Source: an uncultured Oscillospiraceae bacterium (GTDB taxonomy: Bacteria; Bacillota; Clostridia; Oscillospirales; Oscillospiraceae). Taken from it: 64,000 nucleotides of DNA. The notes beneath the pieces were generated by a model. It saw only the letters and a list, made by a program, of their open reading frames with translations. It ran no database searches and was not told where the DNA came from. Positions 46,831 to 56,100 of this stretch are shown one piece after another. A program made the position numbers and the translations under genes. Position 1 is the stretch's first letter, and every line of letters starts with the position of its first letter. The stretch is from the NCBI GenBank assembly GCA_951801655.1, contig CATONV010000004.1, positions 1 to 64,000 on the forward strand. The letters run 5' to 3'.

Positions 46831-47244
46831 TTAAGATGCCGCAGAGACGATTACCGTCTGTGGTTCTGTGTCACCGGTCATGAAACGGTGCTTGCAGTTT
46901 AAACCAGCTTCCACCAGCTTTGGAATATCCTCCTCCAGCACATCAGCAAAACAATTCACATTGCCGGGCTCTGTGGTGGCGGCATAGGGGATGACGATAC
47001 GCTGACCATTTGTGTAAATGAACAGGCGGCCCGGCTTGCGGGGCGCGTCATATTCTCTCTCAAGCCAAAGCAGCTTCATGGGAATACTCATATTGTGGCC
47101 GGAGATAACTGTGTGACCGTGAATGCTCTCAAAGGGGAGAAGCTTCTCCAGTTCCGCACAGAAATGGGGCGCATGGTCCCACATGAGTCTCGCGCGCACC
47201 TGAATGCCAAGCGACGGCCACTCCAATTGAATTTGATCTACCAT
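46831..47244 (-). CDS. DUF3830-like protein (cyclophilin-like fold expected)
   Basis: MVDQIQLEWPSLGIQVRARLMWDHAPHFCAELEKLLPFESIHGHTVISGHNMSIP...; start at MVDQ (47244). Confidence 0.7.
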   Translation of the reverse strand: MVDQIQLEWPSLGIQVRARLMWDHAPHFCAELEKLLPFESIHGHTVISGHNMSIPMKLLWLEREYDAPRKPGRLFIYTNGQRIVIPYAATTEPGNVNCFADVLEEDIPKLVEAGLNCKHRFMTGDTEPQTVIVSAAS

Positions 47245-47439
47245 ATAATTTCCCTCCATCCATAAATTTGCGCTGCCCAATTGAGTTGGTTTTTCCTCTA
47301 AAAAGCGGGAACGGCATTTGCGGGGCAATTCAATTGCTATTCCAGAATGAATTGCAGCACAAACAAATCCATTTGAACTCAAGCGAACAGATGCACTGAA
47401 TCGCTTGTTTGTGTACAATTAACTCTGTTTAAAAGTTAA

Positions 47440-47455
47440 AGCAAGGTTTGTGCCA
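47440..47455 (-). promoter_or_regulatory. Sigma-54 (-24/-12) promoter upstream of the DUF3830/symporter/hydantoinase remnant operon
   Basis: Minus strand TGGCACAAACCTTGCT, match to TGGCACR-N4-TTGCW. Confidence 0.8.
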
Positions 47456-47854
47456 AGTTCAAATCGGCCCTGAATTTGTGAAATATGATAGATTCTCAGA
47501 TTAAAAATTATGCACTATATACTCTTTTGCGTGCGTTTTTTCAACGATCAGGCTGAAAATTTTTTACCTCACGGTTTTTTCACTTAAACTGTTTACATCT
47601 GTTAGAAGCTGTTTTTACTTGACGATAAATCAGGGAGTAAGGCCATGGGAAAAGACATGTCAACGCCCCACCAGACGCTGGCATACAAGCCGCCGGTGCG
47701 ATTTGAGAAATTTTATGGGCAGAAAAAAACACAGGCTCGAGAGAAAGCCTATGTCTAAAAAGTGAGCCTAAATCAATATTTTTTGACTCTTTTTCAGAAA
47801 TACATCATAGTTTGTCTTTTCAAAAAGTCAAGTTATTGCAGCGGCTGCAGAGAA

Positions 47855-47901
47855 AAACGGAGTTGTTTTTCGACAAAACAGTTCGAAAAACAACTCTGTT
47901 T
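47855..47901. repeat. 19-bp inverted repeat in intergenic region
   Basis: AAACGGAGTTGTTTTTCGA / TCGAAAAACAACTCTGTTT, one mismatch, 9-nt spacer. Confidence 0.7.
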
Positions 47902-48045
47902 CAAATCCAGTCGGCGTTTGTGTCAAAATATTTTGCAATGGTGAGGTTGTCTCCTGTGCTTACCTTCATCTTTTCTTGTCCGCCATAAGCCGCTGGAACA
48001 TTGCTATACGTTTATTGGAATATACAACAGCGTCAATTTCACTAA

Positions 48046-48831
48046 TCATACCGCATACCGCCATGAATTAAACACGCTGACGCAGATGATCACTGCCATC
48101 AGCGCGATGAACAGTCTCTCCACCGCCTCGCCCTTCATCTTTCGGTTCAGTCTTCTGCCCAGAACGCCGCCGCCCAGTCCGCCCGCCGCCATCAGGGCCA
48201 GCACCGGCCAGTGGAACTCCGGGACAGCGCCCGTCATGATGGTGGCGAGAAGACTGCAAAGCTGGCTGAAAAAGATGATGTACAGGCTGTTGGCGGCAGC
48301 CGTTTTGGTATCCATACTGAAAAAGAAGTACAGCACCACCAGATTGATGGGCCCGCCGCCAATGCCCAGAAAGCTGGACATGCAGCCCAGCGCCAGACCG
48401 ATCACGACGCAGGCCCCCTTTCTCCGGACCTGATGGGTGGGAATGCGGGCCTTGTTCAGGGTGTACAGGAGGGTCCCCACCGTAACGGCGGCCAGGCAGG
48501 CAGCTTGGACCGCCCCCACCCGGTCGGGTGTGTCCGACAGCTCCCGCGCCAGGGCGAAAAGTCGATTGCCCAGCAGCCCCCCAACTGCCGCGCCGACGGC
48601 CAGGGGCGTTCCCACATCCAGCGAGACCCGTTTCTCACCGGCCAGCAGGGACTTTCCCACCGAGTAGCAGCTCATGGTCAGCACAGTGCAGCCGGACAAG
48701 AAGCTGATGGCGGACACACTCTCCAAGTGAAGCAGGTCCAGTGCCGGCTTGATAATCACGCCGCCGCCGATCCCGCAGACGGCCCCCACCACGCTGGCCC
48801 CCAGCGCCACAAGGAAAAAAATCAGCACCAA
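48046..48831 (-). CDS. TauE/SafE family sulfite exporter-type permease
   Basis: GAVCGIGGGVIIKPALDLL and CMSSFLGIGGGPINLVVLYFFFSMDTKTAAANSLYIIFFSQ, the duplicated GIGGG motifs. Confidence 0.9.
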   Translation of the reverse strand: MVLIFFLVALGASVVGAVCGIGGGVIIKPALDLLHLESVSAISFLSGCTVLTMSCYSVGKSLLAGEKRVSLDVGTPLAVGAAVGGLLGNRLFALARELSDTPDRVGAVQAACLAAVTVGTLLYTLNKARIPTHQVRRKGACVVIGLALGCMSSFLGIGGGPINLVVLYFFFSMDTKTAAANSLYIIFFSQLCSLLATIMTGAVPEFHWPVLALMAAGGLGGGVLGRRLNRKMKGEAVERLFIALMAVIICVSVFNSWRYAV

Positions 48832-48832
48832 A

Positions 48833-49954
48833 TCACCTCGTTCTTAACAGCTCCCGCGCACGGCGCAGGCGTGGGAGGGCGTAGGCAAAAAAACCAGCAT
48901 ACGCCTGGCAGTAATAATTACGTCCCAGTCCGTCGGCCTCAGCAAGCCGATCCCGGCGGCAGCCGTTGCGGCACAGGGCGTACCACTGACAGCGGCCGCA
49001 CTCCTCCGGAACGCGCTTCGACGCCTGGATAAATCCTATATCCTCTCTGGCCCGGTCCAACTCCGCCCAGGAGTTCTCCAGAATGTTCCCTAGGCGGTAC
49101 TGGTCCAGCCCGTAGAAGTCGCAGGGGTAGACAGTGCCGTCTGCCTCCACCAGATACTGCAGGCCACAGCACCCCCGCATGGAGCACTGTTCCGGGGCGT
49201 GTCCGCCCAGCATCCACACCAGATTGTCGAAGTAGCGGACAGACCAGTACCGGCCCTGCTCCAGCTCTCGGTACCACAGGTCAAAGAGGGTCTTTAAAAA
49301 TTCTTCATACTGCTTTGGCGACAGGGAAAAACTCTGTCCGCCCCTGTCACCCTCCAAAGGGTCCAGACAGGGGATGTACTGCTGGAAGCGAAAGCCCTCC
49401 CTGCACAGGCTGGAAAAAACACTCTGGACATGCCGGGCCAGATATCCGGTCACTACGGTGAGGACATTGTAGTCCACCTCGGCCCGGTCCAGCAGCCGGG
49501 CCGCCCGCAGAACCCGGTCGTAGGTCCCCCTCCCCGCCCCGTCCTTCCGGAAGCGGTCGTGGCACTCCCGGTTACCGTCCAGGGAAAGTCCCACCAGAAA
49601 ATGGTTTTCCCGAAAAAAGCGGCACCAGTCCTCATCCAGCAGTATCCCATTGGTCTGAACGGCATATTGGACTGCCAGGCCGGCAGGGAATGTCTCATGC
49701 ACATGGGAGACAAAATCCCGGTAGAACTCCAGCCCCGCCAGGGTTGGCTCTCCTCCTTGAAACAGAAAGCTGACCGAGCCCTCCGCCGCTGTCAGCGCCT
49801 TTTCAATCAAGGCATGGCTCACCTCGATGGACATCAGTCCGTAGTTGGGGACGGCGCGGGCGCTGGCCTCGTCGGCGTAAAAGCAGTAGGCGCAGCGCAG
49901 GTTGCAGCCGCTGGAGGCCGGCTTCAGCAGGATACTCAGGGGCGGCATAGGCAC
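48833..49954 (-). CDS. Anaerobic sulfatase-maturating enzyme (radical SAM/SPASM)
   Basis: CNLRCAYCFYADE (CxxxCxxC), SVSFLFQGGEPTLAGLEFY, QTNGILLDEDWCRFF, C-terminal Cys-rich SPASM (CGLQYLVEADGTVYPCDFYGLDQYRLGNI...CGRCQWYALCRNGCRRDR). Confidence 0.95.
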   Translation of the reverse strand: MPMPPLSILLKPASSGCNLRCAYCFYADEASARAVPNYGLMSIEVSHALIEKALTAAEGSVSFLFQGGEPTLAGLEFYRDFVSHVHETFPAGLAVQYAVQTNGILLDEDWCRFFRENHFLVGLSLDGNRECHDRFRKDGAGRGTYDRVLRAARLLDRAEVDYNVLTVVTGYLARHVQSVFSSLCREGFRFQQYIPCLDPLEGDRGGQSFSLSPKQYEEFLKTLFDLWYRELEQGRYWSVRYFDNLVWMLGGHAPEQCSMRGCCGLQYLVEADGTVYPCDFYGLDQYRLGNILENSWAELDRAREDIGFIQASKRVPEECGRCQWYALCRNGCRRDRLAEADGLGRNYYCQAYAGFFAYALPRLRRARELLRTR

Positions 49955-49981
49955 TCCTCCTCTCTCCCTTGTTTGTGAATC

Positions 49982-50003
49982 GGGCCGCCCAAACGGGCGG
50001 CCC
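49982..50003. terminator. GC-rich hairpin after the GntR-family gene
   Basis: GGGCCGCCC-AAAC-GGGCGGCCC. Confidence 0.5.
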
Positions 50004-50010
50004 TCGCTGT

Positions 50011-51120
50011 CTATTTTCTGGCCGGCCCCACAGAGCGGCCCAGATAGATCTCCGGGGCCAAGACATAGGTATAATTGATGTCGTCGCAGTCCCGGTTACG
50101 GATCATCCGCATCAGTCGGGAGGCCACCTCTCGACCGATGCGGAAGCCTTGATGGACCGAACAGGTAACCCCCTCGGTCTCCCAATCCTCGTTGGAGTAG
50201 TCGAAGCACACCAGGGAGCAGTCCTCCGGCACCCGCCGCCCCTGCTCCTCCAGCACCTTCCGCACCATCCGATAGATCATATAGTTGCAGCAGACCACGG
50301 CGGTACACTGGGGCAGGCGCTTGAGGAAGCGGTCGATGGAGCGGACAAAGCGGGAGTCGTGGGCCTCGTTGGAGACGCACCATTTGGTATAGTCGTCCTG
50401 ATACTCCACCCCGTTTTTTTGAAGGGTAGCCGCCATCCCCTGAAACTTCTCAATACTCTGGTAGTTGTCCGAGACGAAGATGCCCGCAATATTCCGGTGG
50501 CCCTGTTGGATCAGCAGGCCAATGAGCTCCTCGGCACACCGCAGGTCGTTGACCACCACCCGGGGGCATTTCAGGTTGCGGTAGTAGTTGTTGTAAAAGA
50601 TGACGGGGATGCGCTTTTGATAAATCTTCTGGTAGCAGTCCAGGTTGGGGTTGAGCAGGCTGGCCTTCACGCCGTCCACGATAAAGCCCTGAAAGCCCTG
50701 GTTGACGACGGTTTGAAGGCAGTGGCGCTCATTAGCGAATTTATTGTCTGTGAGGAAGATCCTCAAATCCACCTGATCGGGGGGCAGGATGCTACGAATG
50801 CCCTCCATCAGGCTGGAGTTGGCGTTGCCGTCCTGTCCCTGGAGGATCAGGCCAATTTTCAGCTTACTGACGCTGCCTCCCGGCTCCCAGGACAGGGCGG
50901 CCTCCTTGTTGATATAGGTACCGCTGCCCTTCACCCGGCGGAGAAGGCCCTCTTGCGTCAGCCTCTCCAGGGCCCGGCGCACCGTCTCCCGGCTGACGGC
51001 CAGCTTTCGGCTCAGGGTATTCTCCGAGGGAATCTTTGTGCTGCTGGAAAACTTGTTTTCTTCAATATAGGCCCGTACCCAGAGATAGACCATCTCCGAC
51101 TTCCCGTCCAGCTCCTTCAT
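50011..51120 (-). CDS. GntR-HTH / LacI-type effector domain transcriptional regulator
   Basis: KIPSENTLSRKLAVSRETVRRALERLTQEGLLRRVKGSGTYINKEA (GntR wHTH) followed by a periplasmic-binding-like domain. Confidence 0.92.
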   Translation of the reverse strand: MKELDGKSEMVYLWVRAYIEENKFSSSTKIPSENTLSRKLAVSRETVRRALERLTQEGLLRRVKGSGTYINKEAALSWEPGGSVSKLKIGLILQGQDGNANSSLMEGIRSILPPDQVDLRIFLTDNKFANERHCLQTVVNQGFQGFIVDGVKASLLNPNLDCYQKIYQKRIPVIFYNNYYRNLKCPRVVVNDLRCAEELIGLLIQQGHRNIAGIFVSDNYQSIEKFQGMAATLQKNGVEYQDDYTKWCVSNEAHDSRFVRSIDRFLKRLPQCTAVVCCNYMIYRMVRKVLEEQGRRVPEDCSLVCFDYSNEDWETEGVTCSVHQGFRIGREVASRLMRMIRNRDCDDINYTYVLAPEIYLGRSVGPARK

Positions 51121-51151
51121 AGCGCCCTCCCTGACGCCGCAGCGGCGCCCC

Positions 51152-52504
51152 TTAGTCAGTAATGAGAGGCCGGGTCCCCTCCGCCCGCTGGATCCAGTCC
51201 AGCAGCCTCTCCCGCAGCTCCTGCTTCACCTGGACATAGGCCGGGTCGGCCACCACATTGTTCAACTGGTGGGGGTCCTTCTCCATGTCGTAGAGGAAGT
51301 CGTCGGCATACCGGCCAGCAGCGGCCGCTTCTCCGCCGTTGACGCCGGGGGCGTAGACGGAGTAGGTATACCGGGCGGTGCGGATGCACCGGCCCACCCG
51401 GCTCTCAGAAATCTGCGCGAAAACCTCGTTGGGTCTATTATCGTCCTTTTTCTCCACCACGTCAAGGAGGTTTTCCCCAATCATAGCCTCCCCCACGTCC
51501 ACTCCGGCCAGGGCCAGAATGGTCTTGGGCAGGCTGGCAGTACTCACCAGTTCCTCCACGGCAATTCCCCCCTTGAATGGCCCGCCGGCGATGACCAGGG
51601 GCACATGGAGGGCCGCGTCGTGGCAGGAACGCTTGTAGTCGTCGTAGCCGTTGAGGTGAGAGTCCCGGTTGCGGGTGAGGAAGTGGGAGCCGTGGTCGGA
51701 GGCGAAGATGATGACCGTATTCTCATACAGCCCCTTCTCCTTCAGCCTGGCCACCAGCCGGCCAAGATTTTCGTCCAGGCTGGCGCACTGGCCCAGGTAG
51801 TCGGGATACTCCTCCGCTGCGTTGCCCCCCAGAACCTTCAGGTCCTCGGGCAGAACAAAGTCCTTGAACCTCTCCCTGGAGCCCTCCGGCCCCTCGTAGT
51901 GCTTCCGGTCGTTCTGGTGGTGGGGCTCGATCTGGGAAATGGTCATAAAGAAGGGCTTTTCTCCGTCGTACTGGTCGAAAAACTCTAACGCCATGTCGTT
52001 GATGCAGTCGGCCCGGTAGCCCTTGAAGTCCACCCGCTGGTCGTTCTCGTCAAAGACGAAGCCGTCGTAGCCGTGGGAGGTGAACTCCAGCACGTCGGCG
52101 GCGCGCCAGAAGCCGGTGTAGCCCCCCCGCAGCTCCCGGGGAATAGCGGTGATGGTGTGGTCAATCGCAGGGGGCTTCTCCAGCTCCCCGTCGCTGGCCA
52201 GGTGCCACTTGCCGATGTAGGCGGTTTCATAGCCCGCCTCCTCGATATAGCTGCCCAGGGTCTTCACCCCGGCGGGCAGCATGATGTTGTTGCGGAAGCA
52301 GCCCGTCTCGGTGGGCCACTTGCCCGTCTGGAACAGGGCCCGGCAGGGGCCGCACACCGGCTGGGGGGAGAAGGCGTTGTCAAACTTCACGCCCTCCCGG
52401 GCCAGGTCGTCCAGATTGGGCGTGATGTCCAGGGGCTGGCCGAAGCAGCCGCAGGTGTCCCAGCGCTGCTGGTCGGTAAAATAGAAAATAATATTGTTGG
52501 GCAT
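51152..52504 (-). CDS. Cys-type sulfatase
   Basis: NIIFYFTDQQRWDTCGCFGQPLDITPNLDDLAREGVKFDNAFSPQPVCGPCRALFQTGKWPTE; CxPxR formylglycine motif (CGPCR, about 52340-52354); IFASDHGSHF. Confidence 0.94.
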   Translation of the reverse strand: MPNNIIFYFTDQQRWDTCGCFGQPLDITPNLDDLAREGVKFDNAFSPQPVCGPCRALFQTGKWPTETGCFRNNIMLPAGVKTLGSYIEEAGYETAYIGKWHLASDGELEKPPAIDHTITAIPRELRGGYTGFWRAADVLEFTSHGYDGFVFDENDQRVDFKGYRADCINDMALEFFDQYDGEKPFFMTISQIEPHHQNDRKHYEGPEGSRERFKDFVLPEDLKVLGGNAAEEYPDYLGQCASLDENLGRLVARLKEKGLYENTVIIFASDHGSHFLTRNRDSHLNGYDDYKRSCHDAALHVPLVIAGGPFKGGIAVEELVSTASLPKTILALAGVDVGEAMIGENLLDVVEKKDDNRPNEVFAQISESRVGRCIRTARYTYSVYAPGVNGGEAAAAGRYADDFLYDMEKDPHQLNNVVADPAYVQVKQELRERLLDWIQRAEGTRPLITD

Positions 52505-52507
52505 TTG

Positions 52508-54010
52508 TCAGTCCTCCTTTTGTGGGTTGGCCTTTCTCTCCTTGATCTTGCCCCTGACGATGGTGCCCACCGCCGCCACGATGAGGACCAGGAAGATGAT
52601 GCAGTAAACGCTGCTGAAAAAGATGCTGGGGCTGCCGTTGGAGATGAGCAGGGCCCTGCGGAAGTTGGTTTCGGTCATACTGCCTAGCACCAGGCCCAGC
52701 AGGATGGGCACAGGGGGCAGCTCCAGCTTGCGCAGCACCCAGGACAGGATCCCGAACACCAGGGCTACGCCCACATCAAAGTAATTTCCGTTGACGGAGT
52801 AGGCGCCCGCAAAACAGAAAATGACGATAATGGGGGTGAGGATTTCCTGGGGAATGGACACCACTTTAGCAAAGAGAGTGGTGAGGAACTTGCCCTGGAG
52901 AAGCATAAACACATTAACCAGAATCAGGCCCAGCATGATGGCGTACATGATGTCCCCCTGGGTGGTAAACAGGCTGAGGCCGGGATTCAAGCCGTTGATC
53001 ATCAGGGCGGAGAGCATGATGGCCACCGTGCCGTCGCCGGGGATGCCCAAGGTGAGCAGGGGGATCAGGGTGGCGCCGGTGACGGCATTGTTGGCCGATT
53101 CGGCGGCGGCGACCCCCTCCACGGAGCCGTGGCCGAACTCCTCTGGGTACTTGGACATGTTCTTGGCGGTGTTGTAGCTAAACCAGGAAGCCTCCGAGGC
53201 CCCGGTGCCCGGGATGATGCCCACCAGCACACCGATGATGGAGGAGATCAGCACCGGCCGGGCCATGCGCTTATACTCCGCCTTGGTGATGACCCCGTCG
53301 TCTTTGATCTGGGTGGTGTCCAGGTTGAGCCGGTCCAGCCGCCTCTCGGCTTTGGCCATGATCTCCACCAGGGCGAACAGGCCGATCAGGCAGATGGCCA
53401 GGTCCAGGCCCAGGTAGAGCCGGGAGATGCCAAAGGTAAAGCGGTCGTAGCTGGTCATGGGGTCGGAGCCCACACAGGAGATGAGCAGGCCCAGACAGGC
53501 GGAGATGAGGCCCTTGATCATACTCTTGCCCGACACGCCGGCGATGATGGTCAGGCCGAAGACGCAGACCATAAAGTATTCCGCCGTGCCCAGCTGGGCG
53601 GCAATTTTAGCCACCTGTGGCCCCAGAAACAGCAGCATCAGGGCGGAGAACACCCCTCCGAAGGTGGACGCGTACAGGGCGATTTTCAGTGCCGCCTTGG
53701 TGCGCCCCTTCTCGGACAAGGGGTGTCCGTCCAGCATGGTGGCCGCCGCGTGGGGGGTGCCGGGGGTGTTGATGAGGATGGCGGACACGCTGCCGCCGTA
53801 GCCGCCGGCGCAGTAGATGCCCAGCAGGAACATCATGCCGGGGATGGCCGTCATGGAGTAGGTGACGGGCAGGAACAAAATCACGCACAGGATGACACTC
53901 AGGCCGGGGATGGCCGCGAAGACCGAGCCGATAAACACGCCGATGTTGATCCAAAGGATATTTTCCAGGGTAAACAGCAGGCCGGTGGCCGGAATGATAT
54001 GCTGTAACAT
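52508..54010 (-). CDS. tctA: Tripartite tricarboxylate transporter large permease (TctA family)
   Basis: GIYCAGGYGGSVSAILINTPGTPHAAATMLDGHPLSEKGRTKAAL...LTLGIPGDGTVAIMLSALMINGLNPG. Confidence 0.96.
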   Translation of the reverse strand: MLQHIIPATGLLFTLENILWINIGVFIGSVFAAIPGLSVILCVILFLPVTYSMTAIPGMMFLLGIYCAGGYGGSVSAILINTPGTPHAAATMLDGHPLSEKGRTKAALKIALYASTFGGVFSALMLLFLGPQVAKIAAQLGTAEYFMVCVFGLTIIAGVSGKSMIKGLISACLGLLISCVGSDPMTSYDRFTFGISRLYLGLDLAICLIGLFALVEIMAKAERRLDRLNLDTTQIKDDGVITKAEYKRMARPVLISSIIGVLVGIIPGTGASEASWFSYNTAKNMSKYPEEFGHGSVEGVAAAESANNAVTGATLIPLLTLGIPGDGTVAIMLSALMINGLNPGLSLFTTQGDIMYAIMLGLILVNVFMLLQGKFLTTLFAKVVSIPQEILTPIIVIFCFAGAYSVNGNYFDVGVALVFGILSWVLRKLELPPVPILLGLVLGSMTETNFRRALLISNGSPSIFFSSVYCIIFLVLIVAAVGTIVRGKIKERKANPQKED

Positions 54011-54026
54011 AAAATCCTCCCCCTCC

Positions 54027-54542
54027 TTAAAAGTCCACGCCCAGGGCGAAGCGGAAGGCGGCCCAGATAGCCACCGCCAACACCAGGGTGATCACGTAGT
54101 AGGACTTCTTCCGGCACCGGAAGTAGAGAAGAAAGCCCAGGCAACAGAAGACCGCGCCCACCACAAACAGGCCGGTGAGTCTGCTGAGCAGCCAGGTGCC
54201 CACCAGAATGGCCAGGATTACCAGGGCCTTTATCTCCACCTGCACATTGATGACCTTCCAGTTCAGGGGCTGTTTGGTGGCCAGTTTATACAGCTCCTTG
54301 CCCACCAGCATGGCGCAGCAGAGAATCATTACCACCATCAGCAGCGTGGGGAAGGCCCGACCGTTGACCACGTCCTTTTCGGAAATCGCCACCTGGTCCG
54401 GCATGACCAGCAAAACGCCAAGCCCCAAAAGGAAAAATACGACACCGGTCACCAAATCGATGGGAATCCGAATTTCTTTCTCATGCAGTTTCCGGCCCCA
54501 GGAATCCATGCGGCCGTTGAACTGCTCCACCCATTTACTCAT
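54027..54542 (-). CDS. tctB: Tripartite tricarboxylate transporter small permease (TctB family)
   Basis: 171 aa with 4 predicted TM segments, between TctA and TctC genes. Confidence 0.85.
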   Translation of the reverse strand: MSKWVEQFNGRMDSWGRKLHEKEIRIPIDLVTGVVFFLLGLGVLLVMPDQVAISEKDVVNGRAFPTLLMVVMILCCAMLVGKELYKLATKQPLNWKVINVQVEIKALVILAILVGTWLLSRLTGLFVVGAVFCCLGFLLYFRCRKKSYYVITLVLAVAIWAAFRFALGVDF

Positions 54543-54563
54543 GGGGGACCTCCTTTCCTGATG

Positions 54564-54605
54564 AAAAAAGGGGAATGGGCGGGATTCCTCCCGATCCCAT
54601 TCCCC
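54564..54605 (-). terminator. Intercistronic hairpin plus T-run between tctC and tctB (partial terminator/attenuator)
   Basis: Minus strand GGGGAATGGG...CCCATTCCCC 10-bp stem with nested CGGGAGGAATCCCG, followed by TTTTTT. Confidence 0.75.
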
Positions 54606-54628
54606 GCATATCCGCTGTGGTACTCAGA

Positions 54629-55600
54629 TCAGCCGGCAACGATGTCCTTGTACTCGTTGACGATGTTCTTTACGTTGTCGATGTGGGCCTCCACGTCTTC
54701 CACGGACATGGTGTCCACCTCCAGCAGCATGGTGCCGTTCAGCCAGTCGGCGACCTCCTGGTCGGCCAGGATCTTACCATAGAGCTCCTTGAGTTCTTTC
54801 ACCTTGGCCTCGTCGGTGCCGGCGCGGGCCATGACGAAGCAACGGTTGCGGAAGTAGGGATAGCCGTGCTGGCCTACGCCCTCCACACCCTCGAAGGGGC
54901 CGTTGGCGATGTCATTCTCGTCAAAAGCGCACACCACAGTGACGCCGTTCTGCTGGAAGGTCTCCAGAATCTGGGACTGGTGGGAGACGGCGAACTGGGT
55001 CTCGCCCCGGGCCACGGCCTGGGCGGCCTCAGCGGCGGACTGATAGGGGGTGAGCTTCAGCTTGTCGCCGGCGCCCATGGAGCCGAACAGGGCGGCGGCC
55101 AGGAAGGCCTCGGAGCCGGTGGCGCCGTTGACGGCCACGCTGACCTCATTGCCAGCCTGCACATAGGCCTCCAGATCGGCGATGCTGCCGATGTTCAGCT
55201 TGGCGTCGGCGGAAAGAACGAAGATGGAGGAGTACAGGTTCTCCACAAAGGCGAAGTCCTCATAGCTGAACTGCATCTTGCCAGGATCCAGGATAGAGGT
55301 GATGGACAGCAGGCCCTCGCCCACGAACACCAGCTCGGTGGCGTTGGCCTTGGTGTCGGCCACCCAGGTGTTCACGGTGGCGGCGTCGCCCTTGATGGCC
55401 TCGGCCACCAGTGTGATGGTGTCGGAATATTCGGTGGACTTGGTGGCGGCCTGCTGGCTCACCATGGCGGCCACGCCGGAGGGGGCCCAGGGGCAGGTAA
55501 CCTTCCAAGTGGCATTCTTCTTGCCGCCGCAGGAGGCAAGAAGCGTCACGCACATGGCGCCTACAAGAGCAAGGCTGAGAATTTTCTTTTTCATAATCAT
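54629..55600 (-). CDS. tctC: Tripartite tricarboxylate transporter substrate-binding lipoprotein (TctC family)
   Basis: Lipobox LALVGAMCVTLLASCGGKKN; VTCPWAPSGVAAMVSQQAATKSTEYSDTITLVAEAIKGDAATVNTWVADTKAN. Confidence 0.92.
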   Translation of the reverse strand: MIMKKKILSLALVGAMCVTLLASCGGKKNATWKVTCPWAPSGVAAMVSQQAATKSTEYSDTITLVAEAIKGDAATVNTWVADTKANATELVFVGEGLLSITSILDPGKMQFSYEDFAFVENLYSSIFVLSADAKLNIGSIADLEAYVQAGNEVSVAVNGATGSEAFLAAALFGSMGAGDKLKLTPYQSAAEAAQAVARGETQFAVSHQSQILETFQQNGVTVVCAFDENDIANGPFEGVEGVGQHGYPYFRNRCFVMARAGTDEAKVKELKELYGKILADQEVADWLNGTMLLEVDTMSVEDVEAHIDNVKNIVNEYKDIVAG

Positions 55601-56100
55601 ACTCCTTTTACATTTTTGTGTTTATCAGATGCGGTCAATGTCGCTCCTTCCCGCATCTGTGATAGGCTTAATTTAACATTGGCTATCTTTTCTTTCAACA
55701 TCTTTTTTCAGAAAATAACAAAAGTTGTATGGCTATTGTCCTTTCCGGCAAAACCTGTCTGTCTGATTTCACTTTGTTCAACGCTTTGTACAAATTTCGA
55801 TCGTTGATTTTGTCAGTTTCCGCATAGCGTAACGGTGTCCGAAATGCGAAAAAAACAGAGAACCAGATTAAGGCGGGATAAAACACATCGCTGCAAAAGG
55901 AATCCTATGACCCGTTTAAGGGTGAGTTGTCTCATAAGAGAACATAAAAACAGCCCCACATTCGTGGGGCCGCTTGTAAGAGTATGTGGTGGGCAGTCCG
56001 CTTCACCACACCTTGAGGCACGGCCAATATTACGCCCTGATCGGGCGTGTGCAGGCCGCCCGTTTTACAGGCGGTCCTGATTCCGGCTAACCCGGCAATT

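Noticed and set aside
47645-47758. 37-aa + strand ORF MGKDMSTPHQTLAYKPPVRFEKFYGQKKTQAREKAYV
   Set aside because: Possible weak ribosome-binding site, but no recognised family and an isolated position; not enough to call a gene.
49969-51162. 397-aa + strand ORF opposite the GntR-type regulator
   Set aside because: Antisense shadow frame; the minus strand has a clear GntR HTH.
54575-55807. 410-aa + strand ORF opposite tctC
   Set aside because: Antisense shadow of a lipoprotein gene with a clear lipobox.
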